The notes beneath the pieces are model-generated. The model was not told the DNA's origin and searched no databases. It worked only from the letters and a program-made list of their open reading frames with translations. 26,578 bases of DNA, taken from NCBI GenBank assembly GCA_900756945.1, contig CAAELZ010000018.1:1-26578 (forward strand). The letters run 5' to 3'. Shown here one piece after another: positions 8,235 through 16,367 of the stretch (position 1 is its first letter; every line of letters starts with the position of its first letter). The position numbers were made by a program, and so were the translations under genes. Origin of the DNA: an uncultured Collinsella sp. (GTDB taxonomy: Bacteria > Actinomycetota > Coriobacteriia > Coriobacteriales > Coriobacteriaceae).

Positions 8235-8957
8235 ATGCTCAAGATTATTGCCTGCGACGATGATGTCGCTTTTCTAGATAGACTGCACCGGATGATCGAC
8301 CGTTGGTCGACCGAGACGGGCACGGCGGTCGATGTTGCGCTCGTCACGCGCGGCGAGGACCTGCTGGCCCGCCATGCCGCATCGCGCGCCGACATCATTC
8401 TGCTCGACATGATCATGCCGCTCGTCAACGGCATGGACACCGCGCGCGAATTGCGCCAGGCCGATACCGCCGTGCGTCTGGTGTTTCTCACTTCATCGCC
8501 CGAGTTTGCACTGGAGTCCTACGAGGTCCGCGCCTTCGACTATCTGCTCAAGCCCGTGTCTTACGAACGCCTGGCACAGCTACTCGACGAGCTTTCGAGC
8601 ATGCGCCCGCCGGCAACCGACGAGCTCGTGATCAAAACGTCCTTTGGTTACCACGCCCTGCGCCTGTCCGACATCGAATATGCCGAGGCGCGCAACAAGC
8701 ACGTGGTCTTCCACCTGCGCGACGGACGCGATATCGAGGCACTCGAGTCGTTCCGCAGCGTCGAGGACCGTTTGGCGCAAAATGCCACCTTCTTTAAATG
8801 CCACCGCAGCTACCAGGTCAACCTGCGCAATATCGATCACTTTGACCGCACGGACATCGTCATGCGCTCGGGTGCGTGCATCCCGCTTTCGCGCAGCTGC
8901 AAGCAGGGATTCCAAGACGCCTACTTTGCGGTTCGCTTTGAGGGTGGGAGACACTGA
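8235..8957 (+). CDS. LytTR-family response regulator
   Basis: The 240-aa protein has a receiver domain (about 1-120) with acidic pocket DDD at 8-10, phospho-acceptor Asp58 (IILLDMIMP), the switch Thr/Ser (FLTSS) and Lys in YLLKPVS, followed by a LytTR DNA-binding domain (about 137-235; KTSFGYHALRLSDIEYAEARN, FKCHRSYQVNLRNI). LytTR regulators of the AgrA/VirR type control peptide production and virulence-like traits. The ATG at 8235 was chosen because AAGGGGG precedes it; an upstream in-frame ATG at 8052 has no ribosome site. The stop overlaps the kinase start (ATGA), so the two are co-translated. Target genes are not evident in the window. Confidence 0.93.
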   Translation: MLKIIACDDDVAFLDRLHRMIDRWSTETGTAVDVALVTRGEDLLARHAASRADIILLDMIMPLVNGMDTARELRQADTAVRLVFLTSSPEFALESYEVRAFDYLLKPVSYERLAQLLDELSSMRPPATDELVIKTSFGYHALRLSDIEYAEARNKHVVFHLRDGRDIEALESFRSVEDRLAQNATFFKCHRSYQVNLRNIDHFDRTDIVMRSGACIPLSRSCKQGFQDAYFAVRFEGGRH

Positions 8958-10234
8958 TGGTCTCCTCGGTCGAAATGGTCCTTTGGGCAATCCACCACGC
9001 CACGACGCTGCTCTTTGGCGTCTTTGCCTCGGCGGCGCTGTGCGGTATCGAGATCAACCGGCGTCATGCGCTTGAACTGGTGCTGGTCGGTGCCGTAACT
9101 GGATGCGCATTTGGCCTCGCCAATGCCGTCGGCGGCGAGCTTTTCGCCCGCCAGGTATATCCGCTCGTCGTGCATCTGCCGCTCGTCATCTATTTGTGCG
9201 CGCGCTACCGCCTGAGCCCGCTGCTCGCGGCATTGGGCGTCACCAGCGCCTATCTGAGCTGTCAGTTCAGCAATTGGATGGGTATCGCCGCCTTTGCCGC
9301 AACCGATTCTCAAATCGCGTACTACTTGGCGCGCATTATCACCACGGTCGCCGTCTTTGCGATCCTGCTGCATTGGGCCCGCGACATCGGTCCGCGCTTG
9401 GCGATTAAAAGCACCACCGAGCTGGGCATCCTTTTAATCCTGCCGCTCGTCTATTACGTCTTTGACTATGCCACCAACGTCTACACCACGCTGTTCCACT
9501 CGGGCTCGGTGGTGACGGTTGAGTTTTTGGCATTTGCGCTCTGTGCCTTCTATCTTATGTTTCTTGCCGTTTACCTACGCGAATACGAAGAAAAGGAAAC
9601 CGCCGAGCGAGAGCGCTGGATGCTCGAAACCCGCGACAGCGCCGCCATCAAAGAGCTCGATGCTTGGCGTCAATCTGGGCGCGAGCTGTCGATTCTGCGC
9701 CACGACATGCGGCACTTCCTACGCGGTCTGGCCACTTTAATTGAGGAGGGCCACACCGACGAGGCGCTCAAACGCATCGATGAGCTCTGCGAAGCCGGCG
9801 ACCGCACCGCCGTACGCCGCTTCTGCGCCAACGAGACCGTAAACATCGCGCTTTCGTCATTCAACTCAGATATCAATAGAAACGGCATTACCGCCAACCT
9901 GCGCGCCGCCGTACCCGAAACCGTCCACGTAGGTGACGCCGACCTGTTTAGCGTGCTCTCAAATGCCTTGGAAAACGCTATCACCGCCGCAAGCGCCGCA
10001 CCCCAAGGAAAGCGATTCGTCGACCTTGACCTGCGACTTGAGGACGGCCAGCTGTTGCTGTTAGTTTCCAACACGTTTGACCGCGCGCCGCGCATGGTCG
10101 ACGGCATGCCCGTGACCCGGCATGCGGGCCACGGCTTTGGAACCAAGAGCATCAAACTTGCCGTGGAGCGCATGAACGGCAACTGCCAGTTCCGCATTAA
10201 CGGCGATCGGTTTGAGCTGCGCGCTGTGATGTAG
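8957..10234 (+). CDS. GHKL-type (AgrC-like) sensor histidine kinase
   Basis: The 425-aa membrane kinase has about six hydrophobic segments in residues 7-205, a short coiled region (206-240), the phospho-acceptor motif LSILRHDMRHFLRGL with His249, an N box (NALENAI, 336-342) and a G box (GHGFGTKSI, 391-399). There is no recognisable extracellular sensor domain. This is the layout of HPK10/AgrC kinases that sense peptides or membrane signals and phosphorylate LytTR regulators such as the gene before it, with which it overlaps by one base. No agrB/agrD-like gene lies beside it, so the signal is unknown. Family confident, ligand not. Confidence 0.92.
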   Translation: MVSSVEMVLWAIHHATTLLFGVFASAALCGIEINRRHALELVLVGAVTGCAFGLANAVGGELFARQVYPLVVHLPLVIYLCARYRLSPLLAALGVTSAYLSCQFSNWMGIAAFAATDSQIAYYLARIITTVAVFAILLHWARDIGPRLAIKSTTELGILLILPLVYYVFDYATNVYTTLFHSGSVVTVEFLAFALCAFYLMFLAVYLREYEEKETAERERWMLETRDSAAIKELDAWRQSGRELSILRHDMRHFLRGLATLIEEGHTDEALKRIDELCEAGDRTAVRRFCANETVNIALSSFNSDINRNGITANLRAAVPETVHVGDADLFSVLSNALENAITAASAAPQGKRFVDLDLRLEDGQLLLLVSNTFDRAPRMVDGMPVTRHAGHGFGTKSIKLAVERMNGNCQFRINGDRFELRAVM

Positions 10235-10298
10235 AAGTACGGCGCCGATCTCGCGGCGCGCCTCGCCCGCCAGGCAATCGCTCGCCGGTGCCGATCCG

Positions 10299-10874
10299 CT
10301 ACAGTGGAGCGACCGCCGGGGTCAGCTGCTTGATGTAGGCCCACATGCGCTGCTTGGCCGCTTTGTCGGTCAGCGCCGCCTCAAAGCCATCGAGCGCGAG
10401 CACGCGGCGGCCCTGCACATGGGCGACCAGGCCGGGCTTGAGCATGGCGGTGTCGAAGTCATCAATCGCCACGAGCATATCGGCGTAGGTTTCGCGCATG
10501 ACATCGGCCGCGCTGTTATCGAGCAGCAGCACCGCCTCGGGATCCAGAGCCTCAAGCGCCTCGCGGAACAGCTCGCACGGCAGAGTCTCGCCCACCGCGA
10601 CCGCTCCGTCGCCTGCGCCGGCGACGCTTGCCAGCACGCAAAAATCCTCGGGCGCGTAGCCGATGGCCCCAAGCGCCTTGCGCAGCGCAGCACCGTCCGG
10701 ACCGGCAGCCAGCTCGCCGCCCGAACGCTCGGCCTCGTCCAAATCGCCTTTGACCAGCACGATCGGCGAGCACGCGTTGCCCACGATGCGCACGCCACGG
10801 ACCGCAAGCGATGTGAGCTCCTGCTCGGCCGCCTGGGCGATGGCTTCTTTTTTCTGGCTTTGTGACGTGGACAT
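10299..10874 (-). CDS. Uncharacterised protein with weak resemblance to uracil-DNA glycosylase fold
   Basis: A 191-aa protein; ATG 10872-10874 follows GGAGGG. Segments resemble the family 4/5 uracil-DNA glycosylase layout: CSPIVLVKGDLDEAERSGGE where UDGs have a GEAPG loop, then LAAGPDGAALRKALGAIGY like the GPAGxLLxxxLxxIGL helix, and a C-terminal DKAAKQRMWAYIKQL helix like that after the HPS motif. The catalytic GEAPG and HPS residues and the Fe-S cysteine set are absent, so an active glycosylase is unlikely. The gene stands alone, convergent with the kinase and divergent from thioredoxin. It is best called hypothetical; the fold relation is inference. Confidence 0.7.
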   Translation of the reverse strand: MSTSQSQKKEAIAQAAEQELTSLAVRGVRIVGNACSPIVLVKGDLDEAERSGGELAAGPDGAALRKALGAIGYAPEDFCVLASVAGAGDGAVAVGETLPCELFREALEALDPEAVLLLDNSAADVMRETYADMLVAIDDFDTAMLKPGLVAHVQGRRVLALDGFEAALTDKAAKQRMWAYIKQLTPAVAPL

Positions 10875-10902
10875 GCGCCCTCCAATCGTTTGCGTGCCCA
10901 CC

Positions 10903-10908
10903 ATTATA
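10903..10908 (-). promoter_or_regulatory. Predicted -10 element for the 10299-10874 gene
   Basis: The minus strand reads TTTATATAATGG, with a consensus TATAAT about 30 nt upstream of the ATG at 10874. No good -35 hexamer lies at the expected distance. Confidence 0.45.
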
Positions 10909-11010
10909 TAAAAGAGCTGCCCGCGAGTGGTTGCTTTGCGGGCGGCTGGGTATAAGCACGGTCGTACTGAGTTTTACGCGGCCGAGCCGCGTCGTATTAT
11001 GGAGGTCACC

Positions 11011-11331
11011 ATGGCTGACATTAAGCAGATTACCCCCGAGAACTTCGATTCCATCGTTAACAACAGCCTGCCCGTGCTGGTCGATTTTTGGGCGCCGTGG
11101 TGCGGGCCCTGCCGATCGCTCTCGCCCATCGTTGACGAGGTTGCCGATGAGCTGGCGGGCAAGCTTGCCGTTGCCAAATGCAACGTCGACGACAACCAGG
11201 ACCTGGCCATGAAGTATGGCGTCATGAGCATCCCCACGCTGATTGTGTTTAAGAACGGCGAGGAGATTGACCGCTCGGTTGGCGCTCTGCCCAAGGCGAG
11301 GCTGCAGGCGCTGCTGGAGAAGCATCTGTAA
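11011..11331 (+). CDS. trxA: Thioredoxin
   Basis: The 106-aa protein is a standard single-domain thioredoxin: active site WCGPC with Cys31 and Cys34 (VLVDFWAPWCGPC), the cis-proline loop MSIPTL, and the C-terminal FKNGEEIDRSVGALPK strand/helix. It acts as a cytosolic disulfide reductase, recycled by thioredoxin reductase, which is not in the window. The ATG at 11011 is preceded by GGAGG with 5-nt spacing; an ATG three codons upstream overlaps that site and is less likely. It is a monocistronic gene with a terminator about 110 bp downstream. Confidence 0.96.
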   Translation: MADIKQITPENFDSIVNNSLPVLVDFWAPWCGPCRSLSPIVDEVADELAGKLAVAKCNVDDNQDLAMKYGVMSIPTLIVFKNGEEIDRSVGALPKARLQALLEKHL

Positions 11332-11442
11332 TACGCTTGTTACTTGCCCGCCGTCCATGAGCGGTTTTGCACCGCTCGCCGGACTGCCGGGTGCGGCGCG
11401 TGCGACCACGGATAGTATGGTAGTTACAAACAGCCCCCAGTG

Positions 11443-11480
11443 AACGGGTGCGAGTCACACAGACTCGTACCCGTTTTCTT
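11443..11480 (+). terminator. Terminator downstream of thioredoxin
   Basis: A 14-bp stem (AACGGGTGCGAGTC at 11443-11456 with 11462-11475, one G-U pair) closes a 5-nt loop and runs into TTTTCTT. It separates thioredoxin from the nikR/hyp cluster. Confidence 0.8.
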
Positions 11481-11552
11481 ATGCAGCAGCGCATAGAGCG
11501 AGCGTAGTAAAATCTGAACCACTGAACTGCCCCATACAAAAGGAGATTTTCC

Positions 11553-11801
11553 ATGCATGATGTTGGAATGAACATGAGCCAGCTTGCCATGAGCGTCAAG
11601 CAGGTCGACGACACCATCGAGCTCGCCCACGAGTGGAGCCATCAGCTGCTGCATGCGACCGAGAATTTTGACATGGAGCGCATCGGCGCCAAGCTCGAGG
11701 CAGCCATGGCCGCGCTGCACGAGGCCCACGACGCACTCGAGGGCTACGAAGAGGCCATCGAGGCCGACCACAACTCCGTCGGCTCCGTGAAGCTGGTGTA
11801 A
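11553..11801 (+). CDS. Small helical protein of unknown function upstream of nikR
   Basis: This 82-aa protein has an excellent ribosome site (AAAAGGAGATTTTCC before ATG) and ends one base before the nikR GTG, so it is surely translated and coupled to nikR. The sequence is almost entirely predicted helix (VKQVDDTIELAHEWSHQLLH, then LEAAMAALHEAHDALEGYEE), Ala/Glu/His rich, without signal peptide or membrane segment, and could form a helical hairpin. It contains seven histidines, which might bind metal, but no known motif was recognised. The nickel-regulator context suggests a role in metal or hydrogenase biology; this is inference only. Confidence 0.8.
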   Translation: MHDVGMNMSQLAMSVKQVDDTIELAHEWSHQLLHATENFDMERIGAKLEAAMAALHEAHDALEGYEEAIEADHNSVGSVKLV

Positions 11802-11802
11802 C

Positions 11803-12315
11803 GTGGCCGAACACGAGCACGGCTGCGGGTACGAGCACGAGCATCCGCACGGGGCGGACGGTGACGCGGGCTGCCACTGTAGTGGTTCCGGCTCCGAGCT
11901 GGTCCGCTTTTCGGTTACCGCACCGGACGACCTGCTGCGCCGTTTTGACGAACAGATCGCGCGCCGCGGCGACGTGGCCAACCGCTCCGAGGCCGTGCGC
12001 GACCTGATTCGCGCCTCGATCGCCAAGGAGCAGATGCGCACGCCCGATGAGCATGTTATCGGGTCGCTCACCATGATCTACGACCACCATACCGGCGACC
12101 TGACGCGCCGTCTGGACGAAGTGCAGCACGACTACACCGACGAGATCGTATCGACCATGCACGTGCATCTGGATCACCACAACTGCTTGGAGATTCTGGC
12201 GCTCAAGGGTCGCGGCGAGCGCGTCTACGAACTAGCCGACCGTCTGCTGGGCCTGCGCGGCGTTAAGCACGGCGAGCTCACGTGTGCCGCCACCAAGCAG
12301 AGCCTGGGGCTGTAG
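11803..12315 (+). CDS. nikR: NikR-like nickel-responsive regulator with His/Cys-rich N-terminal extension
   Basis: The 170-aa protein begins at GTG one base after the preceding stop. Residues 1-26 hold six His and three Cys (HEHGCGYEHEHPHG, then GCHC), which looks like a metal-binding appendage absent from classical NikR. Residues about 32-72 are a ribbon-helix-helix DNA-binding domain (LVRFSVTAPDDLLRRFDEQI, NRSEAVRDLIR), and about 85-170 an ACT-like nickel-binding domain with the conserved VQHD, MHVHLDHHNCLE His/Cys ligands matching H76, H87, H89 and C95 of E. coli NikR. It precedes hypF by 42 bp, consistent with nickel-dependent control of hydrogenase maturation. No GTATGA-N16-TCATAC-type operator was found nearby. 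Confidence 0.93.
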   Translation: MAEHEHGCGYEHEHPHGADGDAGCHCSGSGSELVRFSVTAPDDLLRRFDEQIARRGDVANRSEAVRDLIRASIAKEQMRTPDEHVIGSLTMIYDHHTGDLTRRLDEVQHDYTDEIVSTMHVHLDHHNCLEILALKGRGERVYELADRLLGLRGVKHGELTCAATKQSLGL

Positions 12316-12357
12316 CGCACCTGTCCCTATTTGGTCGGTTTTGATGAGGGGTGTCGC

Positions 12358-14814
12358 ATGCGACATGTGCATATTCATGTAACGGGCATTGTGCAGGGCG
12401 TTGGCATGCGGCCGTTTGTGTATCGCGAGGCCATGGCGCATGGCATTTGCGGATGGGTGCTCAACGCGGGCGACGGCGTGCATATCGAGGCGCACGCTCC
12501 GGCCGATGCGCTCGATGCTTTTGTTGCCGCGCTTTCTGCGCATGCGCCTGCGGCAGCCCGCGTAGAATATGTCGAGGTTGTGGACCTGGCAGCCCACGGT
12601 TGGGATACCGCCAATGAACAGGGTTTTCGCATCGTAGCATCGCAGGACCAGACCGCGCACACGACGCTCGTCTCACCCGATATCGCCACCTGCGATGATT
12701 GTCTGCGCGAGTTGTTCGACCCCGCCGATCGGCGCTATCACTACCCTTTTATCAACTGTACCAACTGCGGACCGCGCTTTACCATCATCCGGTCGCTGCC
12801 TTATGACCGAGCGGCCACGTCGATGAATTGTTTTCCCATGTGTCCTGAGTGTGCCGCGGAGTATGCCGACCCACTCGACCGGCGTTTTCACGCGCAGCCC
12901 GATGCCTGCTTTGATTGCGGGCCGCATATCACGTGGCGCGAAGCGAGCGTGGGCGGTGAGCCGGGCGAAGCCGCCGCGTTGCCGGCCGTCGGCACCACGC
13001 GCGAGACCAGCGACGCCATTATCGACCGCTGTGTTGAGCTGCTGGCCGGTGGCGGTATCGTCGCCATCAAGGGTCTGGGCGGATTTCACTTGGCATGCGA
13101 CGCTTCCAACGAGCAGGCGGTAGCCGAGCTTCGCCGCCGCAAACGCCGCAGCAACAAACCGCTTGCCGTTATGGTACGCGACCTTGCCGACGCTGAACGC
13201 CTGTGCCATGTCAACGACGTTGCACGCGGCTTGCTGGCCGGCAGCATTCGCCCCATTGTGCTGCTGCGCCGACGTGCTGCTTGCGAGAGCGGCGGCTCCC
13301 CCGACGCCCTCGCGCTCGCGCCGTCCGTCGCGCACGACCTTCCAGAGCTCGGTGTTATGCTCCCCTACACCCCGCTTCAGCATCTGTTGCTTGCCGCGGC
13401 AGAAGCCCGCGGTATGCACGCGCTCGTCATGACCAGCGGAAACCTGAGCGAAGAGCCCATCGAGACCGATGACGATCTTGCCTGGGAGCGCCTCGTTGCC
13501 GCCGGCATTGCCGACGCGCTGCTCGGCAACGACCGCGCGATTCTCTCGCGCTACGACGACTCCGTGGTACGCGTGGTCGATGGCGCCGCCATGCCTGTGC
13601 GTCGCGCACGCGGATATGCGCCGCAGCCGTTAGCGCTGCCGGCGCTCGACGGCACTGCACCCTGCGTGCTCGCCTGCGGGCCGCAGCAAAAAGCTACGAT
13701 CGCGCTCACGCGCGAGGACGCCGACGGCCATGTGGCCTGTTTTGTGTCGCAGCATATCGGCGATGTCGAAAACGGCGAGACCTTCGATGCCTGGAACGCC
13801 GCGCGCACGCGCTTGGAAAACCTCTTTGACCTGGCGCCTGCCGCCTTGGCATGTGACATGCATCCCAGCTATCTGTCGAGCCAGTGGGCGCGTGAACTGG
13901 CACGGAAGCACAATCTGCCGCTTATCGAAGTCCAACATCATCATGCACATATCGCGAGCGTGATGGCCGAGGCCATCGCCGCGGGCCAGCTTACAACCGA
14001 CGCGCGTGTCCTTGGCATCGCCTTTGACGGCACCGGCGCCGGCACCGATGGGACCATTTGGGGCGGCGAGTTTCTTGTTGCCGGCCTTGCCGATTTTGAA
14101 CGCGCCGCGCACCTGCGCACCTGGGCGCTCCCCGGCGGGGCGGCCTCCGTGCGCGACGCCCGCCGCAATGCCTTTGCCCTGCTGAGCGAGCTCGGCCTGC
14201 TCGAGCACCCGGGTGCCGCGGGGCTATTGGGCGCCCTCGACGAGCAAACGCGCAGCGTGACAGCCACCATGATCGAGCGCGGCATCAACAGCCCGCGTAC
14301 CAGCAGCATGGGGCGTCTCTTTGATGCCGCGGCGGCAATTCTGGGCATCTGCGACAAGGCAACCTACGAGGGCGAGCCCGCCATCGAACTCGAAGCCGCC
14401 GCCTGGCCCGCGCTCGGCGGTAAGACCGTTCGTCTCGACGGCAATCATGCAGGCGTATTCACGTCTGCCGACGACTCCCCCATCTTGGACCCCCAACCGC
14501 TCATCGAATCTCTTCTGAATGGAATTGAGGCAGGCACGCCGGCCGACAGGCTCGCCCTCGAGTTTCACATCGCCATTACGCACGCTACGACCCACATCGC
14601 GTGCGAGATCTGCAATCGCGAAAACCTCGATACCGTCGCGCTCTCGGGCGGTGTGTTCATGAACCGGCTTTTGCTTCAGCTCCTTACCCACGAACTCAAA
14701 GACGCCGGTCTTGCCGTCTTGGTCCCCCACGCTGTACCCGCCAACGACGGCTGCATCGCCTACGGTCAGGCCGCCATCGCTCGCGCTCGCCTCGCGCAGA
14801 CGGCGTTGCGATAG
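12358..14814 (+). CDS. hypF: Carbamoyltransferase HypF ([NiFe]-hydrogenase maturation)
   Basis: HypF makes the carbamoyl group that becomes the CN ligands of the [NiFe] site and transfers it to the HypE C-terminal cysteine. The 818-aa protein has all domains in order: acylphosphatase-like (about 1-90; GIVQGVGMRPFVY), two zinc fingers (CDDCLREL..CTNCGPRF and CPECAAEY..CFDCGP, about 105-190), YrdC-like (about 210-400; IKGLGGFHLACDA, RRKRRSNKPLAVM), and Kae1-like (about 420-818; VQHHHAHIASVMAE, IAFDGTGAGTDGTIWGGEF, LSGGVFMNRLL). ATG 12358 is used because GAGGGG precedes it by 7 nt; an earlier in-frame ATG (12331) lacks a site. It is the first hyp gene after nikR. Confidence 0.97.
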   Translation: MRHVHIHVTGIVQGVGMRPFVYREAMAHGICGWVLNAGDGVHIEAHAPADALDAFVAALSAHAPAAARVEYVEVVDLAAHGWDTANEQGFRIVASQDQTAHTTLVSPDIATCDDCLRELFDPADRRYHYPFINCTNCGPRFTIIRSLPYDRAATSMNCFPMCPECAAEYADPLDRRFHAQPDACFDCGPHITWREASVGGEPGEAAALPAVGTTRETSDAIIDRCVELLAGGGIVAIKGLGGFHLACDASNEQAVAELRRRKRRSNKPLAVMVRDLADAERLCHVNDVARGLLAGSIRPIVLLRRRAACESGGSPDALALAPSVAHDLPELGVMLPYTPLQHLLLAAAEARGMHALVMTSGNLSEEPIETDDDLAWERLVAAGIADALLGNDRAILSRYDDSVVRVVDGAAMPVRRARGYAPQPLALPALDGTAPCVLACGPQQKATIALTREDADGHVACFVSQHIGDVENGETFDAWNAARTRLENLFDLAPAALACDMHPSYLSSQWARELARKHNLPLIEVQHHHAHIASVMAEAIAAGQLTTDARVLGIAFDGTGAGTDGTIWGGEFLVAGLADFERAAHLRTWALPGGAASVRDARRNAFALLSELGLLEHPGAAGLLGALDEQTRSVTATMIERGINSPRTSSMGRLFDAAAAILGICDKATYEGEPAIELEAAAWPALGGKTVRLDGNHAGVFTSADDSPILDPQPLIESLLNGIEAGTPADRLALEFHIAITHATTHIACEICNRENLDTVALSGGVFMNRLLLQLLTHELKDAGLAVLVPHAVPANDGCIAYGQAAIARARLAQTALR

Positions 14815-14899
14815 GCTGTTTTGCCAGCCTGTGCGCCGCCGTCTCACAGGTGTAACGCGTTTGCTCGCGACTCCCGCGAGCGCTACCATCAACTGATGG
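14813..14899 (+). promoter_or_regulatory. Three short hairpins between hypF and hypC
   Basis: AGGCTG/CAGCCT (14813-14830, overlapping the hypF stop), GCTCGCG/CGCGAGC (14863-14881) and CCATCA/TGATGG (14886-14899) follow in series in the 131-bp gap. None has a T-tract. They may be mRNA-stability or processing elements. TTGCTC (14862-14867) and TACCAT (14885-14890) lie 17 nt apart and could be a weak internal promoter. Confidence 0.4.
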
Positions 14900-14945
14900 G
14901 TAATTAGGCGCCTGTCCAGCGCAAAACGTATAAAAGGGGAACATT

Positions 14946-15206
14946 ATGTGCCTTGCCGTTCCCGGTAAAGTGGTCAAACGCGACGACGACCTTAAGGCGA
15001 CCGTCGACATGATGGGCATCGAGCGCCCCGTTTCGCTGCGCCTCGTGCCGACGGCACAGGTAGGCGACTATATTCTCGTGCACGCCGGCTTTGGCATCCA
15101 GATCGTCGACGAGCAGGAAGCGCAAGAAACGCTCGAGCTCGTCAATACCATGACCGAGCTGGCCGAAGAGGACCAACTCGCCACCAACCCGGCCGAGGCA
15201 TACTAG
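14946..15206 (+). CDS. hypC: Hydrogenase maturation chaperone HypC
   Basis: The 86-aa protein has the diagnostic HypC/HupF start MCLAVPGKV, with the essential Cys2 exposed after methionine removal, followed by the GIERPVSLRLV and VGDYILVHAGFGIQIVDEQEA beta-barrel segments. HypC forms a complex with HypD that holds the Fe(CN)2CO unit and delivers it to the hydrogenase large subunit. AAAAGGGG precedes the ATG. The stop codon overlaps the hypD GTG by one base. Confidence 0.97.
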   Translation: MCLAVPGKVVKRDDDLKATVDMMGIERPVSLRLVPTAQVGDYILVHAGFGIQIVDEQEAQETLELVNTMTELAEEDQLATNPAEAY

Positions 15207-16318
15207 TGGCGGCGGCGCAGCCGGTTCGCTCCGGTATCGACTTTTCGGCATTTCGCGACCCCAAGCTGGCTCGCGAGCTCATCGATCGTATTCATGAGCT
15301 TGTCGGCAACCGCAGCATCAATCTTATGGAAGTCTGCGGTACGCATACCGTGAGCATTGGCCGCTATGGCTTTCGCTCCATTATGCCGGCCGGGCTCAAG
15401 CTGCTGAGCGGCCCGGGGTGCCCCGTTTGCGTCACCGCCAACCGCGACATCGATCACGCAATCGCGCTTTCCAACATGGACGACGCCATCATCACCACCT
15501 TTGGCGACATGATGCGCGTGCCCGGGTCGTCTACCTCGCTCGCCGCGCAAAAGGCGTCGGGGCGCGATATTCGCATTGTGTACTCCCCGCTCGATGCACT
15601 CGATATCGCCGAACACAACCCCGATCGACCGGTCATCTTTATGGGCGTCGGCTTTGAGACCACGACGCCCACCATCGCCGCCGCCATCCTGGAGGCAGAC
15701 GCGCGCGGGCTGCAGAACTTCTCGGTCTACTGCGCCCATAAGACCACGCCACCGGCGCTGCGCGCGATTGCCCACGATCCCGAGACCACCATCGACGGCT
15801 TTATCCTTCCGGGGCACGTCGCCACCATCACGGGCTTAACCCCCTTTGACTTTTTGGTCGACGAGTTTAAGACCCCGGGCGTGGTTACCGGATTTGAGCC
15901 GGTCGATATCCTGCAGGGCATCTGCATGCTGGTCCAAATGGTTGTCGAGAGCAGGCCGGCGATCGACAATGCCTACCGCCGCGGTGTCAATGCGAACGGC
16001 AACCCCGTGGCACGCCAACTGGTCGAGCAGGTGTTTGAGCCGTGCGACACCACATGGCGCGGTCTGGGGCCGATTGCCGGCTCGGGCCTCGTCATTCGTC
16101 CCGAGTTTTCGCACTTTGACGCCCGCACCCGCTTTGACGTGCCTGTTGAAGCGACAATCGAGCCACGTGGGTGCCGCTGCGGCGACGTGTTGCGCGGAGC
16201 CATTACGCCGAGCGACTGTCCTCTGTTCGGCCACGCTTGTACACCCGAGCATCCCGTCGGCCCCTGCATGGTGAGTTCCGAAGGCAGTTGCGCGGCATAC
16301 TACCGTTACCGAGTCTAG
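15206..16318 (+). CDS. hypD: Hydrogenase maturation factor HypD
   Basis: HypD is the [4Fe-4S] scaffold on which the Fe(CN)2CO group is built, together with HypC. The 370-aa protein has the family motifs LMEVCGTHTVSIGRYG, LSGPGCPVCVT, FGDMMRVPGS, FMGVGFETTTPT, LPGHVATI and VVTGFEPVDIL, and the C-terminal cysteine cluster (GCRCGDVLRG, DCPLFGHACTPEHPVGPCMV, SCAAYYRY) that binds the cluster. Translation starts at GTG 15206, overlapping the hypC stop (TAGTG), with GAGG upstream. Length is normal. Confidence 0.97.
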   Translation: MAAAQPVRSGIDFSAFRDPKLARELIDRIHELVGNRSINLMEVCGTHTVSIGRYGFRSIMPAGLKLLSGPGCPVCVTANRDIDHAIALSNMDDAIITTFGDMMRVPGSSTSLAAQKASGRDIRIVYSPLDALDIAEHNPDRPVIFMGVGFETTTPTIAAAILEADARGLQNFSVYCAHKTTPPALRAIAHDPETTIDGFILPGHVATITGLTPFDFLVDEFKTPGVVTGFEPVDILQGICMLVQMVVESRPAIDNAYRRGVNANGNPVARQLVEQVFEPCDTTWRGLGPIAGSGLVIRPEFSHFDARTRFDVPVEATIEPRGCRCGDVLRGAITPSDCPLFGHACTPEHPVGPCMVSSEGSCAAYYRYRV

Positions 16319-16367
16319 CCCGAACGCCCCCCGCGCACTGACATCTCCCACGATTGGAGTTTTCGAT

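Noticed and set aside
10236..10298. GCGCCG/CGGCGC hairpin between kinase and the UDG-like gene as a terminator
   Set aside because: Only a 6-bp stem and no T-tract on either strand.
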